Shown here one piece after another: positions 36,110 through 45,322 of a DNA stretch of 64,000 bases. How positions within the stretch are numbered: position 1 is the stretch's first letter; the number at the start of each line of letters is the position of its first letter. Made by a program: the position numbers and the translations under genes. Below the pieces are notes generated by a model. That model did not search any database. It was not told the DNA's origin and worked only from the letters and a program-made list of their open reading frames with translations. The stretch is from CAZWCE01 sp964632505 (lineage in GTDB: Bacteria; Planctomycetota; Planctomycetia; Pirellulales; Thermoguttaceae): assembly GCA_964632505.1 (NCBI GenBank), contig CAZWCE010000005.1, positions 62,001-126,000 on the forward strand, read 5' to 3'.

Positions 36110-38422
36110 ATGTCCGCCAAGCGCCTCCCCCAGGACCGCCAGCTCTCGCTCTTCGCGGAGGAAGCCCTTCCCACGCCTTGGGAAGCGGCCGAGGAGGAGA
36201 CGGTCGAGGTGGCGAAGGTGATCTTTCCCACCGGATTGGAGGGAGAGTTCGACTATCGCATCCCCGAAGAGTTGCTCGGGGTGCTGGAGCCGGGCTTTCG
36301 GGTGATGGTGCCGCTGGGGCGTTCGAATCGTCTGGTGGTCGCCTATTGCATCGAGGTCGATCTCCATGCGAAGACCGGACGGAAATTGAAGCCGGTCCGT
36401 CAGGTGCTCGATTCCCGTCGGCTCCTTTCTCCGAAGATGCTCGAATTGACGCGGTGGATCTCCGAGCACTATCTATGCCCTTGGGGACAGACCCTCGAGG
36501 CGGTGCTCCCGGCGGGCGTGCGGGGGCAGGCGGGAACACGGTTGGCGACCGTTCTCTATCCCGCCGAGGAGACGCCGGATCTTTTGAAGCAGCACTCTCT
36601 CACCACGAAGCAGTCGAAGGTTTTCCAAGCGCTCCGGCAGGCCGAAGTGCCCCTGACCAGTACCGAGCTTTGCCGGGCGGCGAAATGCTCTTCGGCGCCG
36701 ATCCGAAAATTGAAGCAGTTGGGACTGATCCGCTCGCGTACGGTACGCCGGGAAACGACGTTGCTCGAAGACCAGGCGGAGATCCCCCGCATGGCGCCGC
36801 ATCATCTCGGGGAGGACCAGCAGGCGGCCCTCTCGGCGATCTGCGAGCCGATCCACCGCGGCGCGTTCGAGACGCTCCTGATCCACGGGGTCACCGGCAG
36901 CGGCAAGACGGAGGTGTACATCCGTGCGATCGAAGAGGTCGTGGCGATGCGTCGCCAGGCGATCGTCCTCGTGCCGGAGATCAGCCTCACCCCGCAGACG
37001 GTCGGGCGATTCCGGCAGCGATTCGATTCGGTCGCCGTCTTGCACAGCCATCTAACCGACGCACAGCGACATCACCAGTGGCAGCGGATCGTCTCCGGCG
37101 GCGTGCAGGTGGTGGTGGGGGCCCGAAGTGCCGTCTTCGCGCCGGTGCCGCGATTGGGATTGATCGTTCTCGACGAGGAACACGAAGGCTCGTTCAAGCA
37201 GGATACGGCGCCCCGATACCATGCCCGACAGGTCGCCCTCTTTCGAGCCCGGCAGGAGCAGGTTCCGCTGATTCTCGGCTCGGCGACGCCGTCGCTGGAG
37301 AGCTGGCAGCGGGCCATCTCGGGCGAATACCGGTTGATTTCGATGCCGCGCCGGGTGCGGAATCTTCCGATGCCGGCGGTCCGGACGGTCGATCTGCGAA
37401 CCGAGATCGCCAGCCGGCGGACCCGGGGAGCGATCCACCGGCAGTTGCATCAAGCGATGCGAGAGTCGCTCGAAGCGGGCGGGCAAGTGATTCTGCTTTT
37501 GAATCGTCGCGGCTTCTCGACGCATATACAATGTCCCGCTTGCGGCAACGCGATGAAGTGCCCCCATTGCGATATCTCACTGACGCATCACCGGAGTGAG
37601 GAGATCGTCCTGTGTCATTACTGCGATCACCAGGTGCCCACCCCCCGGCAGTGTCCCGAGTGTGACTTCGCCGGGATCCGTTACAGTGGACTGGGGACGC
37701 AGAAGCTCGAGATGGAGGTCCGTCGCCGTTTCCCCGACGTCTCCTGTTTGCGGATGGACACCGACACGATGCAAGGGCAGGGCGCCCATGAGAAGGCGCT
37801 CGCTTCCTTTCGCCGCGGAGAGGTGCGGATTCTGCTGGGGACGCAGATGATCGCCAAGGGACTCGATTTTCCCCGCGTCACGCTCGTCGGTGTCATTCAG
37901 GCCGATACGGCCTTGCATTTGCCCGACTTTCGCGCTTCGGAGCGGACCTTTCACCTGATCACGCAGGTCGCGGGACGTACCGGGCGGGGAGATCACGGAG
38001 GCCGAGTGATCATCCAGACGTTCAATCCCGACCACCCGGCGATCGTGGCGGCGGTGGACCACGACTTCCGAAAATTCGCCCAGCGCGAACTCCCTTTGCG
38101 ACAAATGCTCGGGTATCCTCCCTTTTCGGAGATGGCCCGCATCGTCCTTCGCGGCCCGGATGAACCGCAGACGTTCGCTTTCGCCGAACACCTGGCCGGG
38201 CGGTTGCGTCGGGAGTTCGAGGCGGCCGGCGAGGAGTTCCGGCTCTTGGGCCCCGCGCCTGCGCCGTTCGCGAAACTGCGCGGGAATTACCGTTTTCAGC
38301 TCCAGATGCACACCGCCGAAGGCGAGCTGCTGCGCGGCGTGCTGCGAAGCACTTCGGCGAAGGTGAAGACTCCCGAAGCGATCCAGTGGATCATCGATCT
38401 GGAACCGCTCGACATGCTCTGA
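36110..38422 (+). CDS. priA: Primosomal replication restart helicase PriA
   Basis: 770 residues with AAGGAA upstream. An N-terminal 3'-DNA-binding domain (VIFPTGLEGEFDYRIPEEL) is followed by a superfamily 2 helicase core with Walker A HGVTGSGKTEVY, Walker B LDEEHEG and motif III LGSATPSLES. The zinc-binding insert has eight Cys (CPACG, CPHCD, CHYCD, CPECD), and the C-terminal helicase lobe contains QMIAKGLDFPRVTLVG and QVAGRTGRGDHGG. It reloads the replisome at collapsed forks. It starts with a Gln/Leu-rich clamp-like segment, RQLSLFAEE, which resembles a beta-clamp-binding motif (inference). Confidence 0.96.
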   Translation: MSAKRLPQDRQLSLFAEEALPTPWEAAEEETVEVAKVIFPTGLEGEFDYRIPEELLGVLEPGFRVMVPLGRSNRLVVAYCIEVDLHAKTGRKLKPVRQVLDSRRLLSPKMLELTRWISEHYLCPWGQTLEAVLPAGVRGQAGTRLATVLYPAEETPDLLKQHSLTTKQSKVFQALRQAEVPLTSTELCRAAKCSSAPIRKLKQLGLIRSRTVRRETTLLEDQAEIPRMAPHHLGEDQQAALSAICEPIHRGAFETLLIHGVTGSGKTEVYIRAIEEVVAMRRQAIVLVPEISLTPQTVGRFRQRFDSVAVLHSHLTDAQRHHQWQRIVSGGVQVVVGARSAVFAPVPRLGLIVLDEEHEGSFKQDTAPRYHARQVALFRARQEQVPLILGSATPSLESWQRAISGEYRLISMPRRVRNLPMPAVRTVDLRTEIASRRTRGAIHRQLHQAMRESLEAGGQVILLLNRRGFSTHIQCPACGNAMKCPHCDISLTHHRSEEIVLCHYCDHQVPTPRQCPECDFAGIRYSGLGTQKLEMEVRRRFPDVSCLRMDTDTMQGQGAHEKALASFRRGEVRILLGTQMIAKGLDFPRVTLVGVIQADTALHLPDFRASERTFHLITQVAGRTGRGDHGGRVIIQTFNPDHPAIVAAVDHDFRKFAQRELPLRQMLGYPPFSEMARIVLRGPDEPQTFAFAEHLAGRLRREFEAAGEEFRLLGPAPAPFAKLRGNYRFQLQMHTAEGELLRGVLRSTSAKVKTPEAIQWIIDLEPLDML

Positions 38423-38441
38423 CGGCCAACGACGTGCGCGG

Positions 38442-38951
38442 TCAATCGACCTGATGGACCAGGATGGCGTTGTGCTGCCCGCTGACGGTTCCCAAGCCGG
38501 TGAGCATGACGATACGCTCTTGCGATTCGAGGTGGCCGTTCTCGCGAGCCTGCCGGACAAAGGCCTCTATGAGATGTTCGTAGGAGTCGGTGGGATAATC
38601 GCCCACGGGGATGACGCCCCAATAAAGACACATCCTCCGCAGGGTGGTTTCCGAGGGGCTGGTGCCGACGGTCATGACGAAGTGTCGGTCCTTGGCCAGC
38701 GAGAGAGCGATCTCGCCGGTTTGGGTGGCGACGAGGATGAGCGCGGCGTCGATCGCCCGGGCCAGTTCACCGGCGGAACGGCAGATCGCCCCGGTGATCG
38801 GGTCGACACAGAGGATCTCTTCGTCGCCCGAGAGGGGGCTGCTCGGCGCGTCGGCGAGCAGCGGTTCGGTGGCGGTGGCGATGCGGTGCATCATTTCGAC
38901 CGAGCGGAGGGGGAACTTGCCGATCGCCGTCTCGCCCGAGAGCATGCAGGC
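38442..38951 (-). CDS. pyk: Pyruvate kinase, C-terminal part (N-terminus lost in gap)
   Basis: 170 codons ending at the TGA at 38442. It begins at the N gap inside the conserved motif ACMLSGETAIGKFP and contains the end of the barrel plus the C-terminal pyruvate kinase domain (GEIALSLAKDRHFV, YWGVIPVGDYPTDS, GLGTVSGQHNAILVHQVD). It is not simply the continuation of the piece at 38962-40078: it repeats about 25-40 residues already present there, with differences, and sits in a different frame. Pyruvate kinase makes pyruvate and ATP from phosphoenolpyruvate in glycolysis. Confidence 0.85.
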   Translation of the reverse strand, partial: ACMLSGETAIGKFPLRSVEMMHRIATATEPLLADAPSSPLSGDEEILCVDPITGAICRSAGELARAIDAALILVATQTGEIALSLAKDRHFVMTVGTSPSETTLRRMCLYWGVIPVGDYPTDSYEHLIEAFVRQARENGHLESQERIVMLTGLGTVSGQHNAILVHQVD

Positions 38952-38961
38952 NNNNNNNNNN
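38952..38961. other. Assembly gap (10 N) inside pyruvate kinase sequence
   Basis: Ten consecutive N. The 74 bases to its left (38878-38951) are a diverged copy of 39018-39091 on the right: about 10 mismatches, with the last 34 or so bases identical. The N run is therefore a placeholder between two contig ends, and its true length is unknown. Confidence 0.95.
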
Positions 38962-40078
38962 CGAGGCTGGGCATCGCCGCCGGGGGCCGCTCGCGCCAGA
39001 GCGGCTCGGTCGCCAACGCGATGCGGTGCATCATCTCGACCGACTCGAGCGGAAAGTGACCGATCGCCGTCTCGCCCGAGAGCATGCAGGCGTCGGTGCC
39101 GTCGAGGATGGCGTTGGCCACGTCGGTCGCTTCGGCCCGGGTCGGCAGGGAGGTTTGTTGCATGCTGTCGAGCATCTGCGTGGCGACGATGACCGGCTTG
39201 CGGAACCGGCGACATACGTCGATGATCCGCTTCTGCACGACGGCGATTTCGGCGACGTCGATCTCCACGCCCAAATCCCCCCGGGCGACCATGATGCCGT
39301 CGGAAGCCCGCACGATCGCCTCGAGATGCTCCAAGGCTTCCGGCTTCTCGATCTTGGCCACCAGATGGGGAATATCGAGCTTCTCCTCTTCGCTTCGGCC
39401 TGCGTTCTCCTCCTCGACGGTGCTGGAAACCAGTTCCCGCAACTCGTGTAGGTCGTTTTCGCTACGGACAAAGCTGAGTCCGAGAAAATCGATTCCGGCC
39501 CGGGTGGCCCAGACGGCGTTTTCCCGATCGACCGGCTGCAGCGTGGGGATGCTCAGCTTCACACCCGGCAGGTTCACCCCCTGGCGGCTGCGGACGACTC
39601 CGGGGACGAGGACCTCGCAGGTGACGCGATCCTCGGTCTTTTCCCGCACCGTCAGCGCGACGGTGCCGTCGGCGAGCATGATCCGGTCGCCGATTTCGAG
39701 TTCATCGATCAAGTGTTCGTAGGTGGCGGTGAAGGTATCGGACCGGTCGGTCGATGTCCCACGCACGAAATGGACGGGCGTTTCAGGCCGGCATTCGTAC
39801 GACCCGCCGGGGATCTTCCCCAGTCGGATTTTCGGTCCCGCCAGGTCGGCCAGCATCGCGATGGGGATCTTCAGTTCGCGACTCACGCGACGAATGCGCT
39901 CGAATCGGACCTGTTGCTGCTCGGGGCCGCCGTGGGCCATGTTCAGGCGGAAGACATCGACACCCGCCTCGATCAACTGACGGATCGTCGAGTCGTCGTC
40001 GCAGGCCGGTCCGACGGTGGCGACGATCTTCGTGCGACTGGGACGCGTTCTCAAATAGTGAAACGGCGACATGGCCAA
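38962..40078 (-). CDS. pyk: Pyruvate kinase, N-terminal part (C-terminus lost in gap)
   Basis: About 372 codons from the ATG at 40078 (or 40072). It contains the barrel start RTKIVATVGPACDDD, the B domain, the active-site lysine region HLVAKIEKPEALEHLE, the Mg-binding GIMVARGDLGVEI, the TQMLDSM motif and DACMLSGETAIGHFP. It then runs on to PLWRERPPAAMPSL before the N gap. Combined with the other piece after removal of the repeated part, the length would be about 495 residues, normal for the family. Whether both pieces belong to one gene is uncertain. Confidence 0.9.
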
Positions 40079-40242
40079 GACTCCTCGGTTGGGGATATCG
40101 AGAGATCTTTTCCGCTCGGTGAAAGGGGGCGAAAAAGTTCCTGAAAAAAGCGGGTTTCCACCCGACGAGCAGGTATTATACTGGTATATCGTTTGTCGGG
40201 GAAGCCGCCGTGGTCGATACTGCGTAGGGAGAGTCCGCCATC

Positions 40243-40827
40243 ATGGGGGAAATCAAACAGCCGGAATCGGTATTGCTGGTGACCGCCGTGTTCAGTCGCC
40301 ACGAAGAGGCGTTTTCCTGGGCCCGAGAATCGATGCAAACCGCCTACGGCGAAATCGCCCTGGAGAGCGAAACATTTGATTTTCAGGAATACACGCACTA
40401 TTACGATCCCACGATGGGGCCTGGCTTAAAAAAACGCCTCTGGGCCTTTTCGCGTCCGATCGACCCGGCCGCGCTGGCGGAGATCAAGCGGTTTTCGAAC
40501 GAGCGGGAGGAATCGTTCGCCCGAGAGCACGGCTTCGCCGAGCGCCGTCCGCTCAATCTTGATCCCGGCTATGTGACACTCGGGAAGCTGGTCCTCGCCT
40601 CGACGAAAGATCATTCTCACCGGATCTACCTTCGCGATGGTATCTTCGCCGAAGTGACGCTCCGGTGGACGAAAAAACAGTGGTGGGCTTTCTCCTGGAC
40701 GTTTCCCGATTATGCGGCGGGAATCTACTTCCCGTTCCTCCGACAGTGCCGGGAGCTGCTCCATCGGAAATTGCGTGCAAACCCGGAACAGATCGGGGAT
40801 GCAAACGAGAAGAAAAAGCAAGATTGA
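40243..40827 (+). CDS. DUF4416 family protein
   Basis: 194 residues with GGAGAG upstream. Typical family segments are FDFQEYTHYYDPTMG, KKRLWAFSRPIDP, NLDPGYVTLGKLVLASTKD and HRIYLRDGIFAEVTL, followed by a Trp-rich stretch ending in FPDYAAG. DUF4416 proteins are soluble and of unknown function. It precedes the glycosyl-phosphate transferase gene by 27 bases and is likely co-transcribed with it. Confidence 0.9.
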   Translation: MGEIKQPESVLLVTAVFSRHEEAFSWARESMQTAYGEIALESETFDFQEYTHYYDPTMGPGLKKRLWAFSRPIDPAALAEIKRFSNEREESFAREHGFAERRPLNLDPGYVTLGKLVLASTKDHSHRIYLRDGIFAEVTLRWTKKQWWAFSWTFPDYAAGIYFPFLRQCRELLHRKLRANPEQIGDANEKKKQD

Positions 40828-40854
40828 AATTGTCCGGGAAGGAGTGTTCATTCG

Positions 40855-41976
40855 ATGTTCTGGAGCATGCTGGCGGCGCTGGTCATCGCCGCGGTGGTCG
40901 GTTATTTCACCGGGCATCTGGTTCGGCGATGGGGGCCCCGATTCGGATGGGTCGACCAGCCGGGCCATCGTAAGGTTCACGCCGAGCCGATGCCGACCGG
41001 CGGGGGAGTGGCGATCTGGATCGGCGTCGTCGGGCCGCTGGCCGCCGGGCAACTCGTCCTCGCTCTGCTCATCGCTCTGGGCATGAAGGAAACGCTCGCC
41101 GGTTGGCTGCCGGAGTCGGTCGCGGTGCATCTCGACGGGCTCTGGGTTCAGTCGCAACGCCTCTGGATGCTCCTGGCCGGGGGGACGGTGCTCATGATCC
41201 TCGGGCTGATCGACGATCGCCGCGGCATCGACTGGAAGATTCGCCTGGGCGTCCAGACGCTCGTGGCGATGGGGATCGTCGCCTTCGGATGGCGGGCGAG
41301 CCTCTTTCTCGATGTGCCGCTGGTGGCCGAGGTGGTCAGCGTGCTTTGGATCGTCGGGTTGGTCAACTCCTTCAACATGCTCGACAACATGGACGGCCTT
41401 TCGGCCGGCGTGGCCGCAATTTGCGGTTCCCTCCTGGCGGCGGTCATGTTCCTCGCACCCGATCCGGTGACGCAGCAACCACAGCTTTTCGTCGGCGGAT
41501 TCCTGCTGGTTTTCGTCGGCGCGGTGCTCGGTTTCCTCGGACACAATTTCCCCCCGGCGAAGATGTTCATGGGCGACGGCGGGAGCTACTTCCTCGGCTA
41601 TCTCATGGCCACCACCACGCTCTCGGCCACGTTCGCCGGCTATGACGTTCCCCGGCAGACGATCTTCGTGCCCGTGGTCATCCTCGCCGTGCCGCTGTAC
41701 GACACGGTGACCGTCCTGGCGATTCGTCTCCGGCAGGGACGCAGCCCGTTCGAAGGCGACAAGAGCCATTATTCCCATCGGCTGGTCGAGCTCGGCTTCA
41801 CCAAAAAGCAGGCGGTGATGATCATCTACCTGACGACGACGGCGTGCGGCCTGGGGGCGTTGCTTCTGTACGAAGTGCCTCTCTACGGGGCGGTGCTCAT
41901 CTTCCTGCAGGTCCTGTTGTTGTTGATTCTGGTGGGGATCCTGGAGACGCAAGGACGCCGGGTACGGCGGAAGTAG
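40855..41976 (+). CDS. WecA/MraY-type polyprenyl-phosphate glycosyl-1-phosphate transferase
   Basis: 373 residues, about ten hydrophobic segments, with GGAAGGAG upstream. Catalytic motifs of the family are present: LGLIDDRRGIDWK (DD), NSFNMLDNMDGLSAG (the D-N-x-D-G site), KMFMGDGGSYFLG, and GDKSHYSHRLVELG (the HxSHRL-type loop). It transfers a sugar-1-phosphate, probably GlcNAc-type, to undecaprenyl phosphate at the inner face of the membrane, the first step of polymer synthesis. Next to the O-antigen-ligase-like gene, it suggests a surface polysaccharide or glycan pathway. Confidence 0.93.
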   Translation: MFWSMLAALVIAAVVGYFTGHLVRRWGPRFGWVDQPGHRKVHAEPMPTGGGVAIWIGVVGPLAAGQLVLALLIALGMKETLAGWLPESVAVHLDGLWVQSQRLWMLLAGGTVLMILGLIDDRRGIDWKIRLGVQTLVAMGIVAFGWRASLFLDVPLVAEVVSVLWIVGLVNSFNMLDNMDGLSAGVAAICGSLLAAVMFLAPDPVTQQPQLFVGGFLLVFVGAVLGFLGHNFPPAKMFMGDGGSYFLGYLMATTTLSATFAGYDVPRQTIFVPVVILAVPLYDTVTVLAIRLRQGRSPFEGDKSHYSHRLVELGFTKKQAVMIIYLTTTACGLGALLLYEVPLYGAVLIFLQVLLLLILVGILETQGRRVRRK

Positions 41977-42115
41977 CGGAGGCTGGGGCGAGCCGGTTGC
42001 CCGATTCCCGGGGGTATGAGAGAATGGGGGAGCTTCCCGGTACCCCTGCGTTCCAAGCTCATCGGGATGTTGCCTCTGAACCCCCAATTGACGATCTCCG
42101 CGGTCGGAAGAGTTT

Positions 42116-44476
42116 ATGGCGAAGCGAACTTCTCGAAAACAAGCGTCCAAATATCGTCCCCTCGCCCGAGATGAGCGATCTCCGGAAAACAGCGGCCGTC
42201 CGGGAATGGAACGCTTTTTCTGGTGGATTTTTCCGACGCTGGCGGCGGTGGTGGTCCTCACCGTGCTGCTTCCCGGCGAGGGGGTGGCATGGGAAGGCGA
42301 CGGCGTTTTGATCGAAGGTCCCTGGCTTTTTCTGGGAGTTTTGTGGTCGATGTTCGTCCTCCGATGGCGTCGGGCGCATCCGCCGAGTCGCCCGGGGGCG
42401 CAAGTTCGATTCGTCTTCGGGCCGATCGACGGCGTATTCCTCTTTCTGATCGGATGGATCATGATCGCGTCACTGGTCGCGATCCGTACAGGTGCGCCGC
42501 GTCCGGCGATGAATATGCTCTGGGTGTGGGTCGCCATGGGGGTGGCCTGGTTCCTTTTCCGGCAGATGCTGATTCATCCGATCGTCCTCCGCGCGATGCT
42601 GACGCTCGGAATCGCGCTGGCGACGGCACAGGCGAGTTTCGGTTTGTACCAGTTTTTTATCGAGATGCCGAGTCTCCGAGCCGAATACGAGGCGAACCCC
42701 GATGCGATGCTCCGAGAATCGGGGCTCTGGTATCCCGAAGGATCCACCGAGCGGATGCTCTTCGAGGAACGGCTTAAGAGCGTGGAACCGATGGGGACGT
42801 TCGCCTTGACCAATTCGCTCGCCGGTCTGTTGGCGCCGTGGACGGTGTTGCTGCTGGGGATGGTTCTGGGATGTCTCGTGCGGCGACCCGGTCATCAGGA
42901 ACGGTTTCGGTGGCCGATCGGGCTTCTTCGCTTGGCGATTCCCTTGATACCGCTCCTGTTGTGTCTGCTTCTAACGAAGAGCCGCAGTGCCTGGCTGGCG
43001 GTGTTCTTGGGCTCGCTGGCCGTGGTGGGAGTCATGCTGGGCAAAGAGGGCGTGCGGCGATTCGGTCTCCGTCGGTTATTCGTCGCAGGTGCCGTGCTGG
43101 TGGTGCTGGTGGCGGGGATGGTGGGGGGCGGTGTGCAGATGGGGGGGATCGACCGGGAGATCGTCACCGAGGCGTACAAGTCGCTCGGCTACCGCGTTCA
43201 ATACTGGCAGGCGACGATGGCGATGATCGCCGATCACCCCTGGTTCGGCTGCGGCCCCGGAAACTATCAGCACGTCTACACGCAGTACAAATTGCCGACC
43301 GCGAGCGAAGAGATCGCCGACCCGCACAATTTTCTCTTGCACTTGTGGTCCACCGCGGGCACGCCGGCGGCGGTGGCGATCGTCGTCATTCTTATCGCCC
43401 TGGTGGTGAAGACGGTTCGCGGCGGGCGGGACGACAAGGGATTATTCGAAGCGTCGGACGAAGCTTCACCGAACGATTCCCGCTCTCTCGGGGCAATGCT
43501 TCCGGCGCAGCTTGGCCGCTTGACGGGATGGATCGTCGCGGTGGCGGCCGGTTTCTTTTCGGCGTTACTTATTTCTCAGAGCGCGAGCGTGCCGTTGGGA
43601 ATGCCGGTGCTGCTGATCGGTATGCCGGCGGCGGGATTCGCGTTCCGGCTTCTCTGGCCGATGGTCCGTGAATTGGAGATTCCGACTTGGTTGCTGTTGG
43701 CGGCGGTGTTGGTTCTTTTCGTGCATCTTTCCGCGGCCGGGGGAATTCATTTTCCGAGCGTGGCGATCTCCGGCTGGCTGCTGGCCGCGATGGTGACCCG
43801 ATCGAACGAATGGACCGGAAGTGGTTCTACGGGCGAGCGAAGGTTCGGTGAGGAGCAGCACGAGCGACAATCTTCCGACCGGCACCAACGGCGGCTTCAC
43901 GGCGGAGTGCTGGCGACGATGCTCCTTCTCGGGGGATTGTTTTACTACTTCGAGTTTTATCCGGTGCTCAAATGGCGGGCTTGTCAAAATGCAGCGATGT
44001 CGACGGTCGATTATCAGGAGCAGGTGGCGCGGCTCCGTCAGGCGGTGGAGGCGGATCCCTGGGCCGCCGAGACCTGGATGGCGCTTGCGGGCATGACGCC
44101 TTACGGCGGTGGAGGGAGTCTTTCGGCAGAGAAGGCGGAGGAGTTGGTCACGTTCTATCGGAATCGAGCCCTGGCGACTGCCCCCCATTCGGCCGGTATT
44201 CGTCGGCAGTTCGGCGAAGAGGCACTGGCTCATTTTCTGAAACGGGGAGATCGCCGGGAGTTGGAGTTCGCCGAAAAGATGTTCACCGAAGCGATCGATC
44301 GCTACCCGACCAGTGCAGCGCTTCACGGGAGGTCGGCCGTCGTTCTTCATCTATTGAACCGGCATGAGGCTGCGCGGGAGGCGAAAGAAAAGGCCCTGGA
44401 GCTGGATCGTCAAACGCCGCACCGGGACAAGAAGCTCACGCCGGAGTTGCGTGAAAGGCTGGAATCGATGGAATGA
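42116..44476 (+). CDS. O-antigen ligase/polymerase-like membrane protein with TPR tail
   Basis: 786 residues with GGAAGAG upstream. Around a dozen hydrophobic segments span residues 30-600. The Wzy/WaaL signature loop reads WFGCGPGNYQHVYTQYKLP followed by DPHNFLLHLWSTAGTPAAV. The C-terminal 170 or so residues are a soluble TPR-like part (ARLRQAVEADPWAAETWMAL, AEKMFTEAIDRYPTSAALHG). It would ligate or polymerise lipid-linked glycans on the outer side of the cytoplasmic membrane. Its position 139 bases after the WecA-type gene supports a shared pathway. Confidence 0.87.
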   Translation: MAKRTSRKQASKYRPLARDERSPENSGRPGMERFFWWIFPTLAAVVVLTVLLPGEGVAWEGDGVLIEGPWLFLGVLWSMFVLRWRRAHPPSRPGAQVRFVFGPIDGVFLFLIGWIMIASLVAIRTGAPRPAMNMLWVWVAMGVAWFLFRQMLIHPIVLRAMLTLGIALATAQASFGLYQFFIEMPSLRAEYEANPDAMLRESGLWYPEGSTERMLFEERLKSVEPMGTFALTNSLAGLLAPWTVLLLGMVLGCLVRRPGHQERFRWPIGLLRLAIPLIPLLLCLLLTKSRSAWLAVFLGSLAVVGVMLGKEGVRRFGLRRLFVAGAVLVVLVAGMVGGGVQMGGIDREIVTEAYKSLGYRVQYWQATMAMIADHPWFGCGPGNYQHVYTQYKLPTASEEIADPHNFLLHLWSTAGTPAAVAIVVILIALVVKTVRGGRDDKGLFEASDEASPNDSRSLGAMLPAQLGRLTGWIVAVAAGFFSALLISQSASVPLGMPVLLIGMPAAGFAFRLLWPMVRELEIPTWLLLAAVLVLFVHLSAAGGIHFPSVAISGWLLAAMVTRSNEWTGSGSTGERRFGEEQHERQSSDRHQRRLHGGVLATMLLLGGLFYYFEFYPVLKWRACQNAAMSTVDYQEQVARLRQAVEADPWAAETWMALAGMTPYGGGGSLSAEKAEELVTFYRNRALATAPHSAGIRRQFGEEALAHFLKRGDRRELEFAEKMFTEAIDRYPTSAALHGRSAVVLHLLNRHEAAREAKEKALELDRQTPHRDKKLTPELRERLESME

Positions 44477-44541
44477 ACAAGGAATCGCCGGGATGGGTCG
44501 AGAGGGATCGCGGTGAACCGAAGGCGAGACGGAGAGAGCTC

Positions 44542-44724
44542 TCAACGTTGTTCGCGTAAGGTGGTCAAACTGAGGAAGCCGAGAATAAGAGAGAAGACGA
44601 CGAAACCGATGTCCATGATGATGCTCGATTTCCCGAACGGGATGCCGATGATCATATCGAGTCCGAAGACGAGCACCAGCAGCGCAGAGACAACGATCGC
44701 GATAATACAAAGAGCTTTTGACAT
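44542..44724 (-). CDS. Small two-helix membrane protein
   Basis: 60 residues from the ATG at 44724, with GGGAAG upstream. Two hydrophobic segments (ALCIIAIVVSALLVLVFGLDMIIG and MDIGFVVFSLILGFLSLTTL). No known family. It is convergent to the O-antigen-ligase-like gene. Such small proteins are often missed; the ribosome binding site and membrane pattern are the support. Confidence 0.65.
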   Translation of the reverse strand: MSKALCIIAIVVSALLVLVFGLDMIIGIPFGKSSIIMDIGFVVFSLILGFLSLTTLREQR

Positions 44725-45322
44725 GGATGAACTTCCCGGGAGCCGACGAAATGTGAGGCACACTCAAACGGCAGACAGGCACCCCAGCGGGGCGCAACTC
44801 GTTGGACTGCTAACAGCTTGTGGAAAAAAGGCGTGGTGACCTTTTCAACCTCGACCACACGACACTACGTTGCCGCAGCGTCTGCCAAAGGAGCGATTCG
44901 GCAATCACTTGCTTGAACGAAACATCTTGTTTCTCCCAGCAGCTCATTTTTCAACGAGCTGTTGAGCTTGGTGCATGAAAAACATGCACGGTTCTTCCAT
45001 AGTATAATCCATTTTTTCCAGGAACTCTACTCTTTCTACCCTACTTTTTCTTGTTTCGTTTCCGAAAGTCCCCAGAGCCCCGTCGAGGAAAGTGGGGGCG
45101 AGAAACGATGATGACGGATATGCCGAAAAAAAGAGGGGAGAAGAGTCGCGTCCATGAAACACTAAAATGGGATTATTGCGAGAAAAGGCCACGAATGCAA
45201 CGGCAAGCAAGAATTTTTCTTTTTTCAGAAGTTTTTTGCCTCTTGAAGATCTCTCGAACAGAATTTCTACGGATCGGTCTCGATTTTCTCCTTCCGGCAG
45301 CGATCGCCCCCGCGGTGTTTCT
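44725..45322. other. 598-base intergenic stretch with two hairpins
   Basis: No credible gene. It contains inverted repeats CAGCTC(44940-44945)/GAGCTG(44956-44961) and the perfect GTGCATG-AAAAA-CATGCAC at 44971-44989, followed by a TATAAT at 45003-45008 without a matching -35. It may be the remnant of a small mobile element or a 3' region of the kinase gene; neither is proven. Confidence 0.4.
44971..44989. repeat. Perfect 7-bp hairpin with A5/T5 loop
   Basis: GTGCATG and CATGCAC are separated by five A. No T-run follows on either strand, so an intrinsic terminator is not supported. Confidence 0.55.
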
